Shown here piece by piece: positions 1-7,061 of a stretch of DNA of 26,630 nt (position 1 is its first letter; every line of letters starts with the position of its first letter). Source of the stretch: UBA5905 sp964609975 (GTDB lineage Bacteria > Bacillota > Clostridia > Oscillospirales > Acutalibacteraceae); NCBI GenBank assembly GCA_964609975.1, contig CAZSTR010000020.1, positions 1 to 26,630 on the forward strand. Direction: 5' to 3'. The position numbers and the translations under genes were made by a program. A model generated the notes under the pieces. The model was not told the origin of the DNA. It searched no databases and saw only the letters and a program-made list of their open reading frames with translations.

Positions 1-298
1 ATGTCTGCTATTATGAAATCATCTTAAAATGTCTCAACGCTTCTTCAATCAAAACATCCTTTTCCGGAGGACATTTCGGCTGCTTCACATTTTCATCAGC
101 AGGCTTGTTATAATTTTCTCGTTCAATGATTCCGTATTTCTGTTTTACCTGTGCAATGTATAAAGACGATACTTTTACATTATGCTTTTCAAAAATGTAA
201 TCTTTGATTTGCTGATAGGTTGCTTTCGCTTCAGAAGCTGTCAAATCCAACTCATCCATATCAACTGTAATGTCGATATATGCGTCAGGCTTTTTTCT
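1..298. mobile_element. AT-rich edge of a putative integrative element
   Basis: This stretch has 105 G/C in its first 300 bases (35 percent), while the adjoining bases 361-420 have 41 of 60. It encodes only the extra C-terminal tail of RlmD on the minus strand. The sharp switch lies at the HVETVV codons of rlmD. Integrative elements that insert in the 3' end of rum/rlmD and restore the reading frame with their own DNA are known from streptococci. By analogy I infer that this is the end of such an element, whose body lies left of the window. No integrase is visible here, so the assignment rests on composition and position. Confidence 0.5.
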
Positions 299-1678
299 AA
301 CCAACTTAACAACCGTCTCAACGTGGGCGGTGCGGGGGAACAGGTCCACCGGCTGAAGCTGTTGGACGGCATAGCCCTTTTGGGCGAAGCGCGCCAAATC
401 CCGCGCCAGCGTGGCCGGGTCGCAGGAAACATAAACCACCCGCCGGGGCGCCATCTGCGCCACCGTTTCGATGAGGGATTCGTCACAGCCCTTGCGGGGC
501 GGGTCGATAACGATTACATCCGGCTTCACGCCCTCAGCGGCCAGCTGTTCGGCGGCTTTGGCGGCGTCGGCGCAGAGAAAGCGGGCGTTTTCTATTCCGT
601 TTTCTCTGGCGTTGCGTCGGGCGTCCTCCACCGCCTCCGAAACGACCTCAACGCCGATGACCTGGGCGGCCTTGGCGGCCATGGACAGGCTGATGGTGCC
701 GGTGCCGCAATACAAATCCAGCAGAATTTCCCGGCCGGTGAGGCCGGCGGCCTCACCGGCCTTTTCGTAGAGGATCTGCGTTTGGGCATGGTTCACCTGA
801 TAAAAGGAGCGGGGAGAGAGGCGAAAGCGCAGGCCGCATAGCTCGTCCTCGATGCCCTCCGTTCCCCAGAGCACATAGCTTTTTTTGCCGAGAATGACAT
901 TGGTTTTCTCCGGGTTGATATTCACCGACAGGCTGGCGAGGGTCGGCACTGCGTCGCGCACCGCTCGAATCAGTCGGGGCACAGCCGGAAGCTTTCCGTT
1001 GCGGCAAACGAGGCACACCATCATCTGGCCGGAGACGGCGCCCTGGCGAATATAAATATGGCGCAGCAGGCCGCTATGGGTACCCTCATCATACGGGGCG
1101 ACGCCGTTTTCGGTCATCCAGCCCTCCACCGCTTCCAGCACCGGCTGAAAGCTTTCCGGCTGCAGGCGGCAATCGTTCATGGGGATGATGCGGTGACTGC
1201 GGGGGGCGAAGAAGCCGATGAGCGGCGGCTCGCCTTGACCGCCGCCCACGGGAAATTGGGCTTTGTTGCGATAGCGTTCCGGCCGCTTTGCGCCGATGAG
1301 CGGCAACGGCTCCAGCTCGACGCCGCCGATGCGCCGCAGGGTATCCCGCACCCAGGCGGCTTTATAGCGACATTCCGCCTCATAGGTCACATGACGCCAG
1401 ACACAGCCGCCGCACCGGGCAAAGGCGGCACAGCCGTCGCTGGCATCTTCTCCCCGGTCCGGAGAGGGAACGAGAAGCTGTTCCAGCCTTCCGAAGGCGT
1501 GGTTTTTTTGCACCTTGACGATGCGGCAGAGGATGCAGTCGCCGATGGCCGTGCGGGGAACAAACACCACAAAGCCCGGCGCCGGGCACAGGTCGTCTAT
1601 ATAGCGGCCGATGCCATTTCCTTCTCCGGAGACGCTCCGAATGTCCAGCTCGATGAGCTGATTTTTTTTCAAAGCCAT
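11..1678 (-). CDS. rlmD: 23S rRNA (uracil-C5)-methyltransferase RlmD/RumA with extra C-terminal tail
   Basis: SAM-dependent enzyme that makes 5-methyluridine in 23S rRNA (U1939-type position); 555 aa, cytosolic. An N-terminal TRAM RNA-binding domain (about residues 1-70) is followed by an iron-sulfur type cysteine cluster with CGGC (near 88), the SAM motif DLYCGTGTI (near 320), IDPPRKG, the catalytic-cysteine motif YVSCDPATLARDL (near 416) and the usual terminal motif HVETVV (near 452). The family normally ends just after this motif. Here about 95 further residues follow, ending RHFKMIS, encoded in AT-rich DNA. I recall similar tails on clostridial RlmD proteins but cannot check. The start ATG at 1678 is chosen for its AAAGGAAAG ribosome site and the TRAM alignment; an upstream in-frame ATG at 1774 overlaps the preceding gene. 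Third gene of an operon starting at 2734. Confidence 0.92.
   Translation of the reverse strand: MALKKNQLIELDIRSVSGEGNGIGRYIDDLCPAPGFVVFVPRTAIGDCILCRIVKVQKNHAFGRLEQLLVPSPDRGEDASDGCAAFARCGGCVWRHVTYEAECRYKAAWVRDTLRRIGGVELEPLPLIGAKRPERYRNKAQFPVGGGQGEPPLIGFFAPRSHRIIPMNDCRLQPESFQPVLEAVEGWMTENGVAPYDEGTHSGLLRHIYIRQGAVSGQMMVCLVCRNGKLPAVPRLIRAVRDAVPTLASLSVNINPEKTNVILGKKSYVLWGTEGIEDELCGLRFRLSPRSFYQVNHAQTQILYEKAGEAAGLTGREILLDLYCGTGTISLSMAAKAAQVIGVEVVSEAVEDARRNARENGIENARFLCADAAKAAEQLAAEGVKPDVIVIDPPRKGCDESLIETVAQMAPRRVVYVSCDPATLARDLARFAQKGYAVQQLQPVDLFPRTAHVETVVKLVRKKPDAYIDITVDMDELDLTASEAKATYQQIKDYIFEKHNVKVSSLYIAQVKQKYGIIERENYNKPADENVKQPKCPPEKDVLIEEALRHFKMIS
308..325 (-). other. Candidate attachment site inside rlmD (HVETVV codons)
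   Basis: On the minus strand this reads CACGTTGAGACGGTTGTT, encoding HVETVV, the last strongly conserved motif of RlmD. Base composition changes abruptly exactly here: GC-rich towards the 5' part of the gene, AT-rich towards its 3' end. The 3' end of rum/rlmD is a known insertion site of streptococcal integrative conjugative elements. The core boundaries given are an inference, because the matching second junction is outside the window. Confidence 0.4.
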
Positions 1679-1727
1679 TTGTGCTTTCCTTTCGATGCTT
1701 TTGTGGGGGGAGAGGGGACGCTTTTGA

Positions 1728-2114
1728 TTAAAGGCCGAAGCGCTCCGGCCGTTTGATGCGGTTCCATGCCTCATAGGCCTTTGCCGCCTCCGTCTCCTCC
1801 AAAAGAAGAACCTCTGTCGGTTCTACAACGGCCGTCCCAGCGACGACTTCTTCGGTCGGCTCGGCGAGGGCCTTCGTCCGGCCTTCCTGCTCCTCCGGCT
1901 GTTCCTCTGGAATTTCCGGCCGCTGCCAATCGGCGGCGCGGCTTTCCAGAATATGGTAGACTTTCCCGTTATAGCGGAAGCGATAATGCTTCAGTCCGAC
2001 GGTGTGCTCGCCCAGCGTGAAAAATTCCTCCGGCGCAAATTCCCGGCCGGGATTCGAGTTGTTCTGGTTGCGGCTGTTGCGGTTTTGTCCGCCGCGGGGA
2101 CGGTGGTATGCCAT
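1728..2114 (-). CDS. Hypothetical protein, 128 aa, acidic C-terminal half
   Basis: I do not recognise a family. The N-terminal 28 residues are rich in R, N, G and Q and look disordered. A small ordered stretch follows (residues about 29-66, FFTLGEHTVGLKHYRFRYNG and YHILESRAADW), which could be a short beta-rich fold. Then come a Glu/Pro-rich linker and a C-terminal segment ETEAAKAYEAWNRIKRPERFGL. No signal peptide or membrane segment is seen. The gene starts 2 nt after the stop of the cytidylate-kinase-like gene, with GAGGAA at that gene's end serving as ribosome site. It ends 49 nt before rlmD, so the three are almost certainly one transcript. A role in RNA or ribosome metabolism is possible from context only. 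Confidence 0.75.
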   Translation of the reverse strand: MAYHRPRGGQNRNSRNQNNSNPGREFAPEEFFTLGEHTVGLKHYRFRYNGKVYHILESRAADWQRPEIPEEQPEEQEGRTKALAEPTEEVVAGTAVVEPTEVLLLEETEAAKAYEAWNRIKRPERFGL

Positions 2115-2116
2115 GG

Positions 2117-2734
2117 TTATTCCTCGCTTTCTGTTTGTGCCAGAGCGTCGGCGATGAGCCGCACCGCTCCGTCGATACCGAATTTTCCGCTATTGACGCA
2201 CAGATGATAGTTCACCCGGTCGCCCCAGTTGCGTCCGGTATAATATTCATAATGGCGTGCCCGTGTGCGATCCTTTTCCCGCATGACGGTGTCGGCTCGA
2301 CGCGGCTCGACGCCATATTCCTCTGCCACCCGACGGGCGCGTTCGGCCGGGTCGGCATATACGAAAACACTGACCACATCGAACTCGTTTTTGAGCACAT
2401 AATCGGCACAGCGGCCAATGATCACGCAGGGGCCTTGTCGTGCCACCTCATGCAGGGCATTGCTTTCCGCCAGATACACCTGATCCGCCATCAGCCGGTC
2501 GGTGGAATGGCGATAGCCGCCGGTAGCCAGGCTGAAGAGCAGACTGCTGATGAATCGGTTTTCCTCTTCCTCAAGAAAATCGGTGGACAGTCCGGAGATT
2601 TCCACGTTTTTGAGAATATAATCCTTGTCATAGTAGGGAACGCCCAGCTTTTCCGCCAAAAGGCGTCCGATTTCGCCGCCGGCGCTTCCATATTCACGAC
2701 TGATGGTGATAATGCGGTTCTTTTTCACGGCCAT
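2117..2734 (-). CDS. Cytidylate kinase-like family protein
   Basis: P-loop-like protein of the cytidylate kinase-like family, about 205 aa. The N-terminal ITISREYGSAGGEIGRLLAEKLG is the family signature (a modified nucleotide-binding loop), followed by PYYDKDYI. The mid-region HEVARQGPCVIIGRCADYVLKN and VFVYADPAERARRV are typical of these proteins. Substrate is unproven; members are distinct from the essential CMP kinase Cmk. Start: GAGGAGG lies directly against ATG 2734 and 6 nt before an in-frame GTG at 2728, so GTG may be the true start; both give nearly the same protein. First gene of the operon with the 128-aa gene and rlmD, driven by the promoter at 2763-2791. Confidence 0.85.
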   Translation of the reverse strand: MAVKKNRIITISREYGSAGGEIGRLLAEKLGVPYYDKDYILKNVEISGLSTDFLEEEENRFISSLLFSLATGGYRHSTDRLMADQVYLAESNALHEVARQGPCVIIGRCADYVLKNEFDVVSVFVYADPAERARRVAEEYGVEPRRADTVMREKDRTRARHYEYYTGRNWGDRVNYHLCVNSGKFGIDGAVRLIADALAQTESEE

Positions 2735-2762
2735 CCTCCTCACAGCAATCCATTCTCTGTAA

Positions 2763-2791
2763 ATTGTACCGCGTCCGGCGGTCGGTGTCAA
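2763..2791 (-). promoter_or_regulatory. Sigma-A-type promoter of the cytidylate kinase-like/rlmD operon
   Basis: On the minus strand TTGACA (2791-2786), a 17-nt spacer and TACAAT (2768-2763), about 30 nt before the start codon. A near-consensus housekeeping promoter in the right place and direction. Confidence 0.8.
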
Positions 2792-2914
2792 TGCGCCGAC
2801 TGCGTTTTTTTCGAAAAAATCGGAAAAAATTCGGAAAAATTGAGGAAATCAAAAAAAATCAGTAAAAACAGAGTACGCTCCCTCAAAAATGCGGCAAAAA
2901 AGTGTGCGCGGGAT

Positions 2915-2943
2915 TTGACAGCGGAGGAGAAATATGGTACAAT
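2915..2943 (+). promoter_or_regulatory. Sigma-A-type promoter of the FAD oxidoreductase gene
   Basis: TTGACA (2915-2920), 17-nt spacer, TACAAT (2938-2943), 54 nt before the start codon at 2998. It is divergent from the promoter at 2763-2791; the 120 nt between them are very A-rich. Confidence 0.8.
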
Positions 2944-2997
2944 GCCGGTGTGCCGGAAAGCCCGGCAAAAGTTGAAAAAATATTGGAGCGAAACGAA

Positions 2998-4410
2998 ATG
3001 GCATACGATATTATCATTGTCGGAGCGGGTCCGGCCGGTATATTCACAGCGTTGGAGCTTCTGCGGCGCGGCTATCGCATCGACGGAGAGCACCGCATTT
3101 TGTTGGTGGAAAAAGGAAAGGCCGTGGAAAAGCGGCATTGTCCGAAGGCGGAGGTGGGCCATTGCGTCGGTTGCAAGCCCAGCTGTGCTATCACCACCGG
3201 CTTTTCGGGCGCCGGCGCTTTTTCCGACGGAAAGCTGAGCTTGTCCTATGAGGTGGGCGGCGATTTGCCGGAGCTTATCGGTGAGGGGCTGGCTCAGGAG
3301 CTGATTGACTATACCGACAGCATTTATTTGGAGTTCGGCGCCGCCCCAGAGGTGGAAGGAATCACCGATAACGAGGAAATCAAGAACATTCGAAAAAAGG
3401 CGATTGAGGCCAGCCTGAAGCTGGTGGATTGCCCGATTCGCCATTTGGGCACGGAGAAGGCGCAGGAGCTGTATCTGGCGATTCAAAATCATCTGCTGGA
3501 GCGGGGCGTGGAAATCCTGTTCAACACCGAGTGCGAAAATATTCTACTGGAGGGCTCTTCGTGCGTGGGCGTTGCTCTGCGCAACAAGGAAAAGAGCTGG
3601 ACCGAGCAGGGACGGGAAATCGTCATCGCCACCGGTCGGCGTGGCGCGGACTGGCTGGAGAAGCTGTGCGCGGAGCACCACATCGCCCATGCCCCCGGAA
3701 CGGTGGACATCGGCGTACGGGTGGAATGTCGCAACGAGGTGATGGAGGTGGTCAACCGGGCTTTATATGAATCGAAGCTCATTGGCTATCCAAAGCCCTG
3801 GAAAAACAAGGTGCGCACCTTTTGCCAGAACCCCGGCGGCTTCGTGGCGCAAGAGAACTATGACAACGACCTGGCGGTGGTCAACGGCCACAGCTATAAG
3901 GACAAAAAGAGCAGCAACACCAACCTGGCGATTCTCGTTTCCCATAATTTCACCGAGCCCTTCAACCAGCCCATCGCCTATGCCCAAAAGGTGGGCGAGC
4001 TGACCAATATGCTGGGCGCGGGTCATATTTTGGTGCAGCGCTATGGCGACATTCTAGACGGAAAGCGCACCTGGGCGCGGGATTTGGCGCACAGCAATGT
4101 GCGCCCAACGCTGCGGGATGCGGTGGCGGGAGACATCACCGCCGCCATGCCTTATCGGGCGATGACCAACATCATCGAATTCATCCAGATGCTGGATAAG
4201 GTGGTGCCCGGCTTCGCCAGCGATGAAACGCTGCTGTATAGCCCGGAGCTGAAGTTCTATTCCAACAAGGTGAAGATGGACGCCGACTTGGACACGAATA
4301 TTCAGGGCCTGCATTGCCTCGGCGACAGCTCCGGCTGGACCCGCGGTTTGATGATGGCCTCGGTGATGGGTGTGCTCATGGGCCGCAAGCTGATGGAAAA
4401 GGACCGTTGA
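2998..4410 (+). CDS. NAD(P)/FAD-dependent oxidoreductase (COG2509-like)
   Basis: Flavoprotein of 470 aa. The N-terminal IIIVGAGPAGIFTALELL (residues 4-21) is a Rossmann dinucleotide-binding motif for FAD. A cysteine-containing segment follows, CPKAEVGHCVGCKPSCAIT, then GFSGAGAFSDGKL. A second cofactor-contact segment, EIVIATGRRGADWL, is near residue 210. The C-terminal LHCLGDSSGWTRGLMMASVMG is the usual FAD-ribityl contact region. This matches the uncharacterised FAD-dependent dehydrogenase group found widely in Clostridia; the substrate is not known to me. The start is ATG 2998 with upstream GGAGCG, since the protein motif begins there; the open frame extends further upstream only through promoter sequence. 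Single-gene transcript ended by the palindrome at 4445-4486. Confidence 0.88.
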   Translation: MAYDIIIVGAGPAGIFTALELLRRGYRIDGEHRILLVEKGKAVEKRHCPKAEVGHCVGCKPSCAITTGFSGAGAFSDGKLSLSYEVGGDLPELIGEGLAQELIDYTDSIYLEFGAAPEVEGITDNEEIKNIRKKAIEASLKLVDCPIRHLGTEKAQELYLAIQNHLLERGVEILFNTECENILLEGSSCVGVALRNKEKSWTEQGREIVIATGRRGADWLEKLCAEHHIAHAPGTVDIGVRVECRNEVMEVVNRALYESKLIGYPKPWKNKVRTFCQNPGGFVAQENYDNDLAVVNGHSYKDKKSSNTNLAILVSHNFTEPFNQPIAYAQKVGELTNMLGAGHILVQRYGDILDGKRTWARDLAHSNVRPTLRDAVAGDITAAMPYRAMTNIIEFIQMLDKVVPGFASDETLLYSPELKFYSNKVKMDADLDTNIQGLHCLGDSSGWTRGLMMASVMGVLMGRKLMEKDR

Positions 4411-4444
4411 CGGCGGTGACGCTTTTTCTCTTTATGCAAAGAAA

Positions 4445-4486
4445 AAAGACAGGCTCCGACACATATATGTGTCGGAGCCTGTCTTT
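4445..4486. terminator. Bidirectional intrinsic terminator, 42-nt perfect palindrome
   Basis: A perfect inverted repeat centred between 4465 and 4466, with core arm GACAGGCTCCGACACATA and flanking AAA/TTT. It lies between convergent genes (oxidoreductase and folT). The minus-strand side has the stronger T run (TTTTTTCTTT, reading 4447 downward); the plus side has TTTCGTTT. Confidence 0.85.
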
Positions 4487-4565
4487 CGTTTGAATGACAC
4501 CGAAAACAGCAGCAGAAAACCCCGCCGACGGCAGAAAGGGCCATCGGCGGGGCGGATAATTCGGT

Positions 4566-5306
4566 TTAGAACAGCTTCCAGTTATGGGCGGAGACAAAGT
4601 CCTTCAGGAAAAATATATAGAACAGCACCAGCGCCACCGACAGCAGGAAAAAGCCAACGATGACGAAAGCATCCCGTTGGCGCAGGCGGGGAGGCTCGCC
4701 CACCAGCAGGCCGAAGCTGTGCAGGGCGGGGGCGGCGGCGCGGAGCACCAGCGCGATGAGCGTCGCCTCCACCGGGAACATCACCAGGCTTTTCACCGTG
4801 CGCACCAGATTGATAATGGCGTAGCCCTGGGCCTTTTCGACGCCATAGAATACCAGATAGCTCCATTTCATGAACAGGGAGGTCATGATGACATTGCACA
4901 GAAGGTTCACGGTGAATTTCGCCGCCACGATGCGGGGCAGGGTCAGCTCCTTTTTCCAGAAAAACAGGGCGAACAGGAAGGAGCTGGTCATTTCCACCAG
5001 CATGAAGGGCGGGAAATAAGGGCCGTTGGGTGCGATGATACATCCAATGGTGTCGCTGACAGCGCCCACGACCAGGCTCATGAGCGGGCCATAAACCACA
5101 CTGCCCAGCGCGTTGACATAGCAATCGAAGGACAACGAAAGACCGGCGGCCAGCGGGACGCGAAAAAGCTTCACCGCTACGCGCAACGCCACAATCATCG
5201 CGGCGAAAACCAGCATTTGCAGATTGGCGAAGGAGCGGGTGGCGGCGCGCCAATAGGCACGGCTTCGAATGGGGGGGAAGCTTCCTTGGGATGGGACGGT
5301 TGACAT
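4566..5306 (-). CDS. folT: Folate-family ECF transporter S component FolT
   Basis: Integral membrane substrate-binding (S) subunit of an energy-coupling-factor vitamin importer, 246 aa, about six hydrophobic helices. The segment YGPLMSLVVGAVSDTIGCIIAPNGPYFPPFMLVEM (starting near residue 91) has the GP..G...G..SD..G....P.GPYFP.F pattern typical of FolT. It would work with shared EcfA/EcfA'/EcfT subunits encoded elsewhere. The assignment to folate is strongly backed by the THF riboswitch immediately upstream. Start ATG 5306 has AAAGGAGG at 7 nt spacing; that ribosome site lies inside a sequestering hairpin (5313-5361). The gene ends 79 nt before the 42-nt palindromic terminator. The C-terminal 40 residues form a last hydrophobic helix (FVIVGFFLLSVALVLFYIFF). 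Confidence 0.88.
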   Translation of the reverse strand: MSTVPSQGSFPPIRSRAYWRAATRSFANLQMLVFAAMIVALRVAVKLFRVPLAAGLSLSFDCYVNALGSVVYGPLMSLVVGAVSDTIGCIIAPNGPYFPPFMLVEMTSSFLFALFFWKKELTLPRIVAAKFTVNLLCNVIMTSLFMKWSYLVFYGVEKAQGYAIINLVRTVKSLVMFPVEATLIALVLRAAAPALHSFGLLVGEPPRLRQRDAFVIVGFFLLSVALVLFYIFFLKDFVSAHNWKLF

Positions 5307-5312
5307 AAAAAT

Positions 5313-5361
5313 ACCTCCTTTGTTTTACAGAATCGCATAGAGCTGTAAAGCAAAAGGAGGT
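5313..5361 (-). promoter_or_regulatory. Expression platform: hairpin sequestering the folT ribosome site
   Basis: The minus-strand arm at 5361-5343 (anti-Shine-Dalgarno CCTCC followed by TTTACAG) is nearly complementary to the arm at 5330-5313 (CTGTAAA followed by AAAGGAGG), with a 12-nt loop. When formed, the hairpin hides the folT ribosome site, so control is probably at translation. No T run follows, which argues against a transcription terminator. Confidence 0.7.
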
Positions 5362-5379
5362 TCTCTTTTGCAGGGAACT

Positions 5380-5480
5380 TACAGCGGGATGCAGCCGAAA
5401 AACCGCAGGGCGAAGACCCCTTCGTCCGCCCGGCAACTCCCCGTCCGGGCGGCACTTGACGCTTTCCAGCTTACTCTGTA
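5380..5480 (-). promoter_or_regulatory. Tetrahydrofolate (THF) riboswitch aptamer
   Basis: On the minus strand the leader begins UACAGAGUAA and contains GCGUCAAGUG (5462-5453), a GGACGGGGAGUUGCC segment, ACGAAG, and GCAUCCCGCU (5392-5383), closing with CUGUA. These blocks, in this order, match the class I THF riboswitch consensus as I know it, and the aptamer sits directly upstream of folT, its commonest partner. P1 pairs UACAG (5480-5476) with CUGUA (5384-5380). Binding of reduced folate should stabilise P1 and, through the downstream hairpin, turn folT off. Confidence 0.88.
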
Positions 5481-5481
5481 T

Positions 5482-5502
5482 AAAAACCGGGAACGGCCCG
5501 GT
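5482..5502 (-). terminator. Intrinsic terminator after dacA
   Basis: Minus-strand stem ACCGGG/CCCGGT with loop CCGTT, followed by a run of T, starting 9 nt past the dacA stop. The T run ends 1-2 nt before the THF aptamer begins, so it may be only partly effective. Confidence 0.65.
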
Positions 5503-5511
5503 GACCGGCGT

Positions 5512-6504
5512 TTATTGAAAGCTGATGTCCAACAGCCCGCTGGCGTCCTCCCAGCGGCCGCTCTCCGCCTTCGAGCCCATGACCACGGCGACGGAGGTTT
5601 GTCCTTCCCGCACGGCGGAGGCGATGAGACAATAGCCCGCCTGGCTGGTGGAGCCGGTTTTCATTCCGGTGGCTCCGTCATAGGCGAAGGCGTTGTCCTT
5701 GCGAATGAGCTTGTTGGAATTTTTCCATGTGACTGTCTGGCCGGAGAGCAGGTGCTCTGTTGTGCTGGCCAGAGACATGATGGAGGAAAGCTCCGATTTT
5801 TGCAGAGCGAAGGTGGCGATTTTCAGCATATCGGCGGCGGTTGTATAGTGGCTCGCGTCGTGGATGCCGTCCGGGTTGGCGAAATGGGTGCTGGTGCACC
5901 CCAGCACCGCCGCCTTTTCGTTCATTTTCGTCACAAAGGTGGCAATGGCGGAGCGGGCGTCCAAATTCTCGTTTTGATTGACTTGCCGTCCGATATAGGT
6001 GGCGATGGCATAGGCCGCATCATTTCCAGAGGGCAGCAGAAGCGCCTTCAAAAGCTGGTCGAGGGTCAGCCGGGTGCCCACCGTCAAATAGGCCAGACTG
6101 GATTCCGGGTCCACCAGCTTCACCTCCTGGCCGATGGTGACGACGGCGTCCGTGGAGCTGTTTTCCACGGCCACAATCGCCGTGACTAGTTTTGTCAGGC
6201 TGGCCGGATAGCATTTTTCATCGGCGGCCTTGGTATAGAGAATCTCTCCCTTGGTGATGTTGCTCAGCACGATATGGCTGGAGGAGGTGTTGCGATCGAT
6301 GAAGCTTTGAGGCAGGGTGCGCTTGGTGGTGGCTGTGATGTCGGAGGATAGGGGGGCGTCACCGCTGCTGCCCGGCTTCGCCGGGTCGCGCAGGGCGACA
6401 AAAATCGAGCCGCCGGCGACAGCTACCGCCAGCAGCACTGCCAGCAACAGCCACAGAGCACGGTTTTTCTTCGTTTTTCGATTGTGATGCAGGGTGTTTC
6501 CCAT
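5512..6504 (-). CDS. dacA: D-alanyl-D-alanine carboxypeptidase (peptidase S11, PBP5-like)
   Basis: Serine carboxypeptidase that removes the terminal D-Ala from peptidoglycan pentapeptides; 330 aa. A basic N-terminus is followed by one hydrophobic anchor or signal segment (ALWLLLAVLLAVAVAGGSIFVAL, residues about 16-38), placing the enzyme outside the membrane. Catalytic motifs: SLTK (SxxK, near 100), SGN (SxN, near 158) and KTGS (near 280). The protein ends soon after the transpeptidase-like fold, so the C-terminal PBP5 beta domain and amphipathic anchor are missing; anchoring would be N-terminal. Which of the possible Dac paralogues it is cannot be told. The ribosome site is weak. It lies 77 nt after the 115-aa membrane protein gene and is probably cotranscribed with it. 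Confidence 0.9.
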   Translation of the reverse strand: MGNTLHHNRKTKKNRALWLLLAVLLAVAVAGGSIFVALRDPAKPGSSGDAPLSSDITATTKRTLPQSFIDRNTSSSHIVLSNITKGEILYTKAADEKCYPASLTKLVTAIVAVENSSTDAVVTIGQEVKLVDPESSLAYLTVGTRLTLDQLLKALLLPSGNDAAYAIATYIGRQVNQNENLDARSAIATFVTKMNEKAAVLGCTSTHFANPDGIHDASHYTTAADMLKIATFALQKSELSSIMSLASTTEHLLSGQTVTWKNSNKLIRKDNAFAYDGATGMKTGSTSQAGYCLIASAVREGQTSVAVVMGSKAESGRWEDASGLLDISFQ

Positions 6505-6581
6505 GGCTCTTGCGCCGTCCTTTTTTGTTTTTGCAGAGAAAACCGTTTTGCCGCTTTTTTGCCGGTTTTTCTTAGTCCCCG

Positions 6582-6929
6582 TCAGTTCTCGCGGTCACCG
6601 GGGATGAGGGTGATTTTTCCCTTTGGCGTGCGGACTTCGCTTTCGGAATCGGCTTTCTCAAAGTTGCAGAGAAGCCGGTCACCGGACTGAATGTCCTTGG
6701 CCGACAGGGGCGTGTTGCCCGTGTCCCGGCAAACCGCGTCCGTCGGGATTGCAATTTTGCAGAGAGAATCGTACGTGGAATGGAGGGCGGTCACATAGAC
6801 CGTTTCGCCTTCGATATGCACCTGCGAAACCGTTCCGGAAAAGTCCACCGTCTTTGGCCGGGACAGCCAAATGCCTCCGCCCACAAGCAGCAGGCAAATC
6901 ACCAAAGGAGCAAGCCATTTTTTGCGCAT
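6582..6929 (-). CDS. Membrane-anchored or exported small protein, unknown function
   Basis: A 115-aa protein starting MRKKW with one hydrophobic segment (WLAPLVICLLLVGGGIWL), then about 90 residues predicted outside the membrane: FSGTVSQVHIEGETVYVTALH, two cysteines, and a C-terminus with GDRLLCNF and GKITLIPG. The pattern suggests a small beta-barrel (OB-like) domain, but I do not recognise the family. Start: GGAGGG touches a first ATG at 6935 and is 6 nt from the ATG at 6929, so 6929 is preferred. It has its own promoter at 6957-6985 and is followed by dacA, suggesting a cell-envelope role. Confidence 0.7.
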   Translation of the reverse strand: MRKKWLAPLVICLLLVGGGIWLSRPKTVDFSGTVSQVHIEGETVYVTALHSTYDSLCKIAIPTDAVCRDTGNTPLSAKDIQSGDRLLCNFEKADSESEVRTPKGKITLIPGDREN

Positions 6930-6956
6930 ATTCATCCCTCCTGAAGTTTTTCTTTG

Positions 6957-6985
6957 ATTATAGCACAGGGAAACGGAGGCGTCAA
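6957..6985 (-). promoter_or_regulatory. Sigma-A-type promoter of the 115-aa gene/dacA unit
   Basis: Minus-strand TTGACG (6985-6980), 17-nt spacer, perfect TATAAT (6962-6957), 27 nt before the preferred start codon. Confidence 0.82.
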
Positions 6986-7013
6986 GACAAAAGGAAAAAG
7001 GACGCCGCTTTAC

Positions 7014-7048
7014 AAAAAAGGGGAAGCCGCCCGGAGGGACGGCTTCCC
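7014..7048 (-). terminator. Intrinsic terminator after the sugar isomerase-like gene
   Basis: Minus-strand stem GGGAAGCCG/CGGCTTCCC (7048-7040 with 7029-7021), 10-nt loop, then C and six T (7019-7014). It starts 13 nt beyond the stop codon of the gene at 7062. Confidence 0.85.
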
Positions 7049-7061
7049 TTGAAAATACCGT

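Noticed and set aside
182..841. Plus-strand 219-aa open frame opposite rlmD
   Set aside because: Antisense shadow of a clear methyltransferase gene; no family pattern and no ribosome site.
4584..5303. Plus-strand 239-aa open frame opposite folT
   Set aside because: His/Gln-rich composition typical of a complementary-strand shadow; folT has family motifs, a ribosome site and a riboswitch.
5368..6189. Plus-strand 273-aa open frame opposite the folT leader and dacA
   Set aside because: Crosses the THF riboswitch and a gene with intact catalytic motifs; no support of its own.
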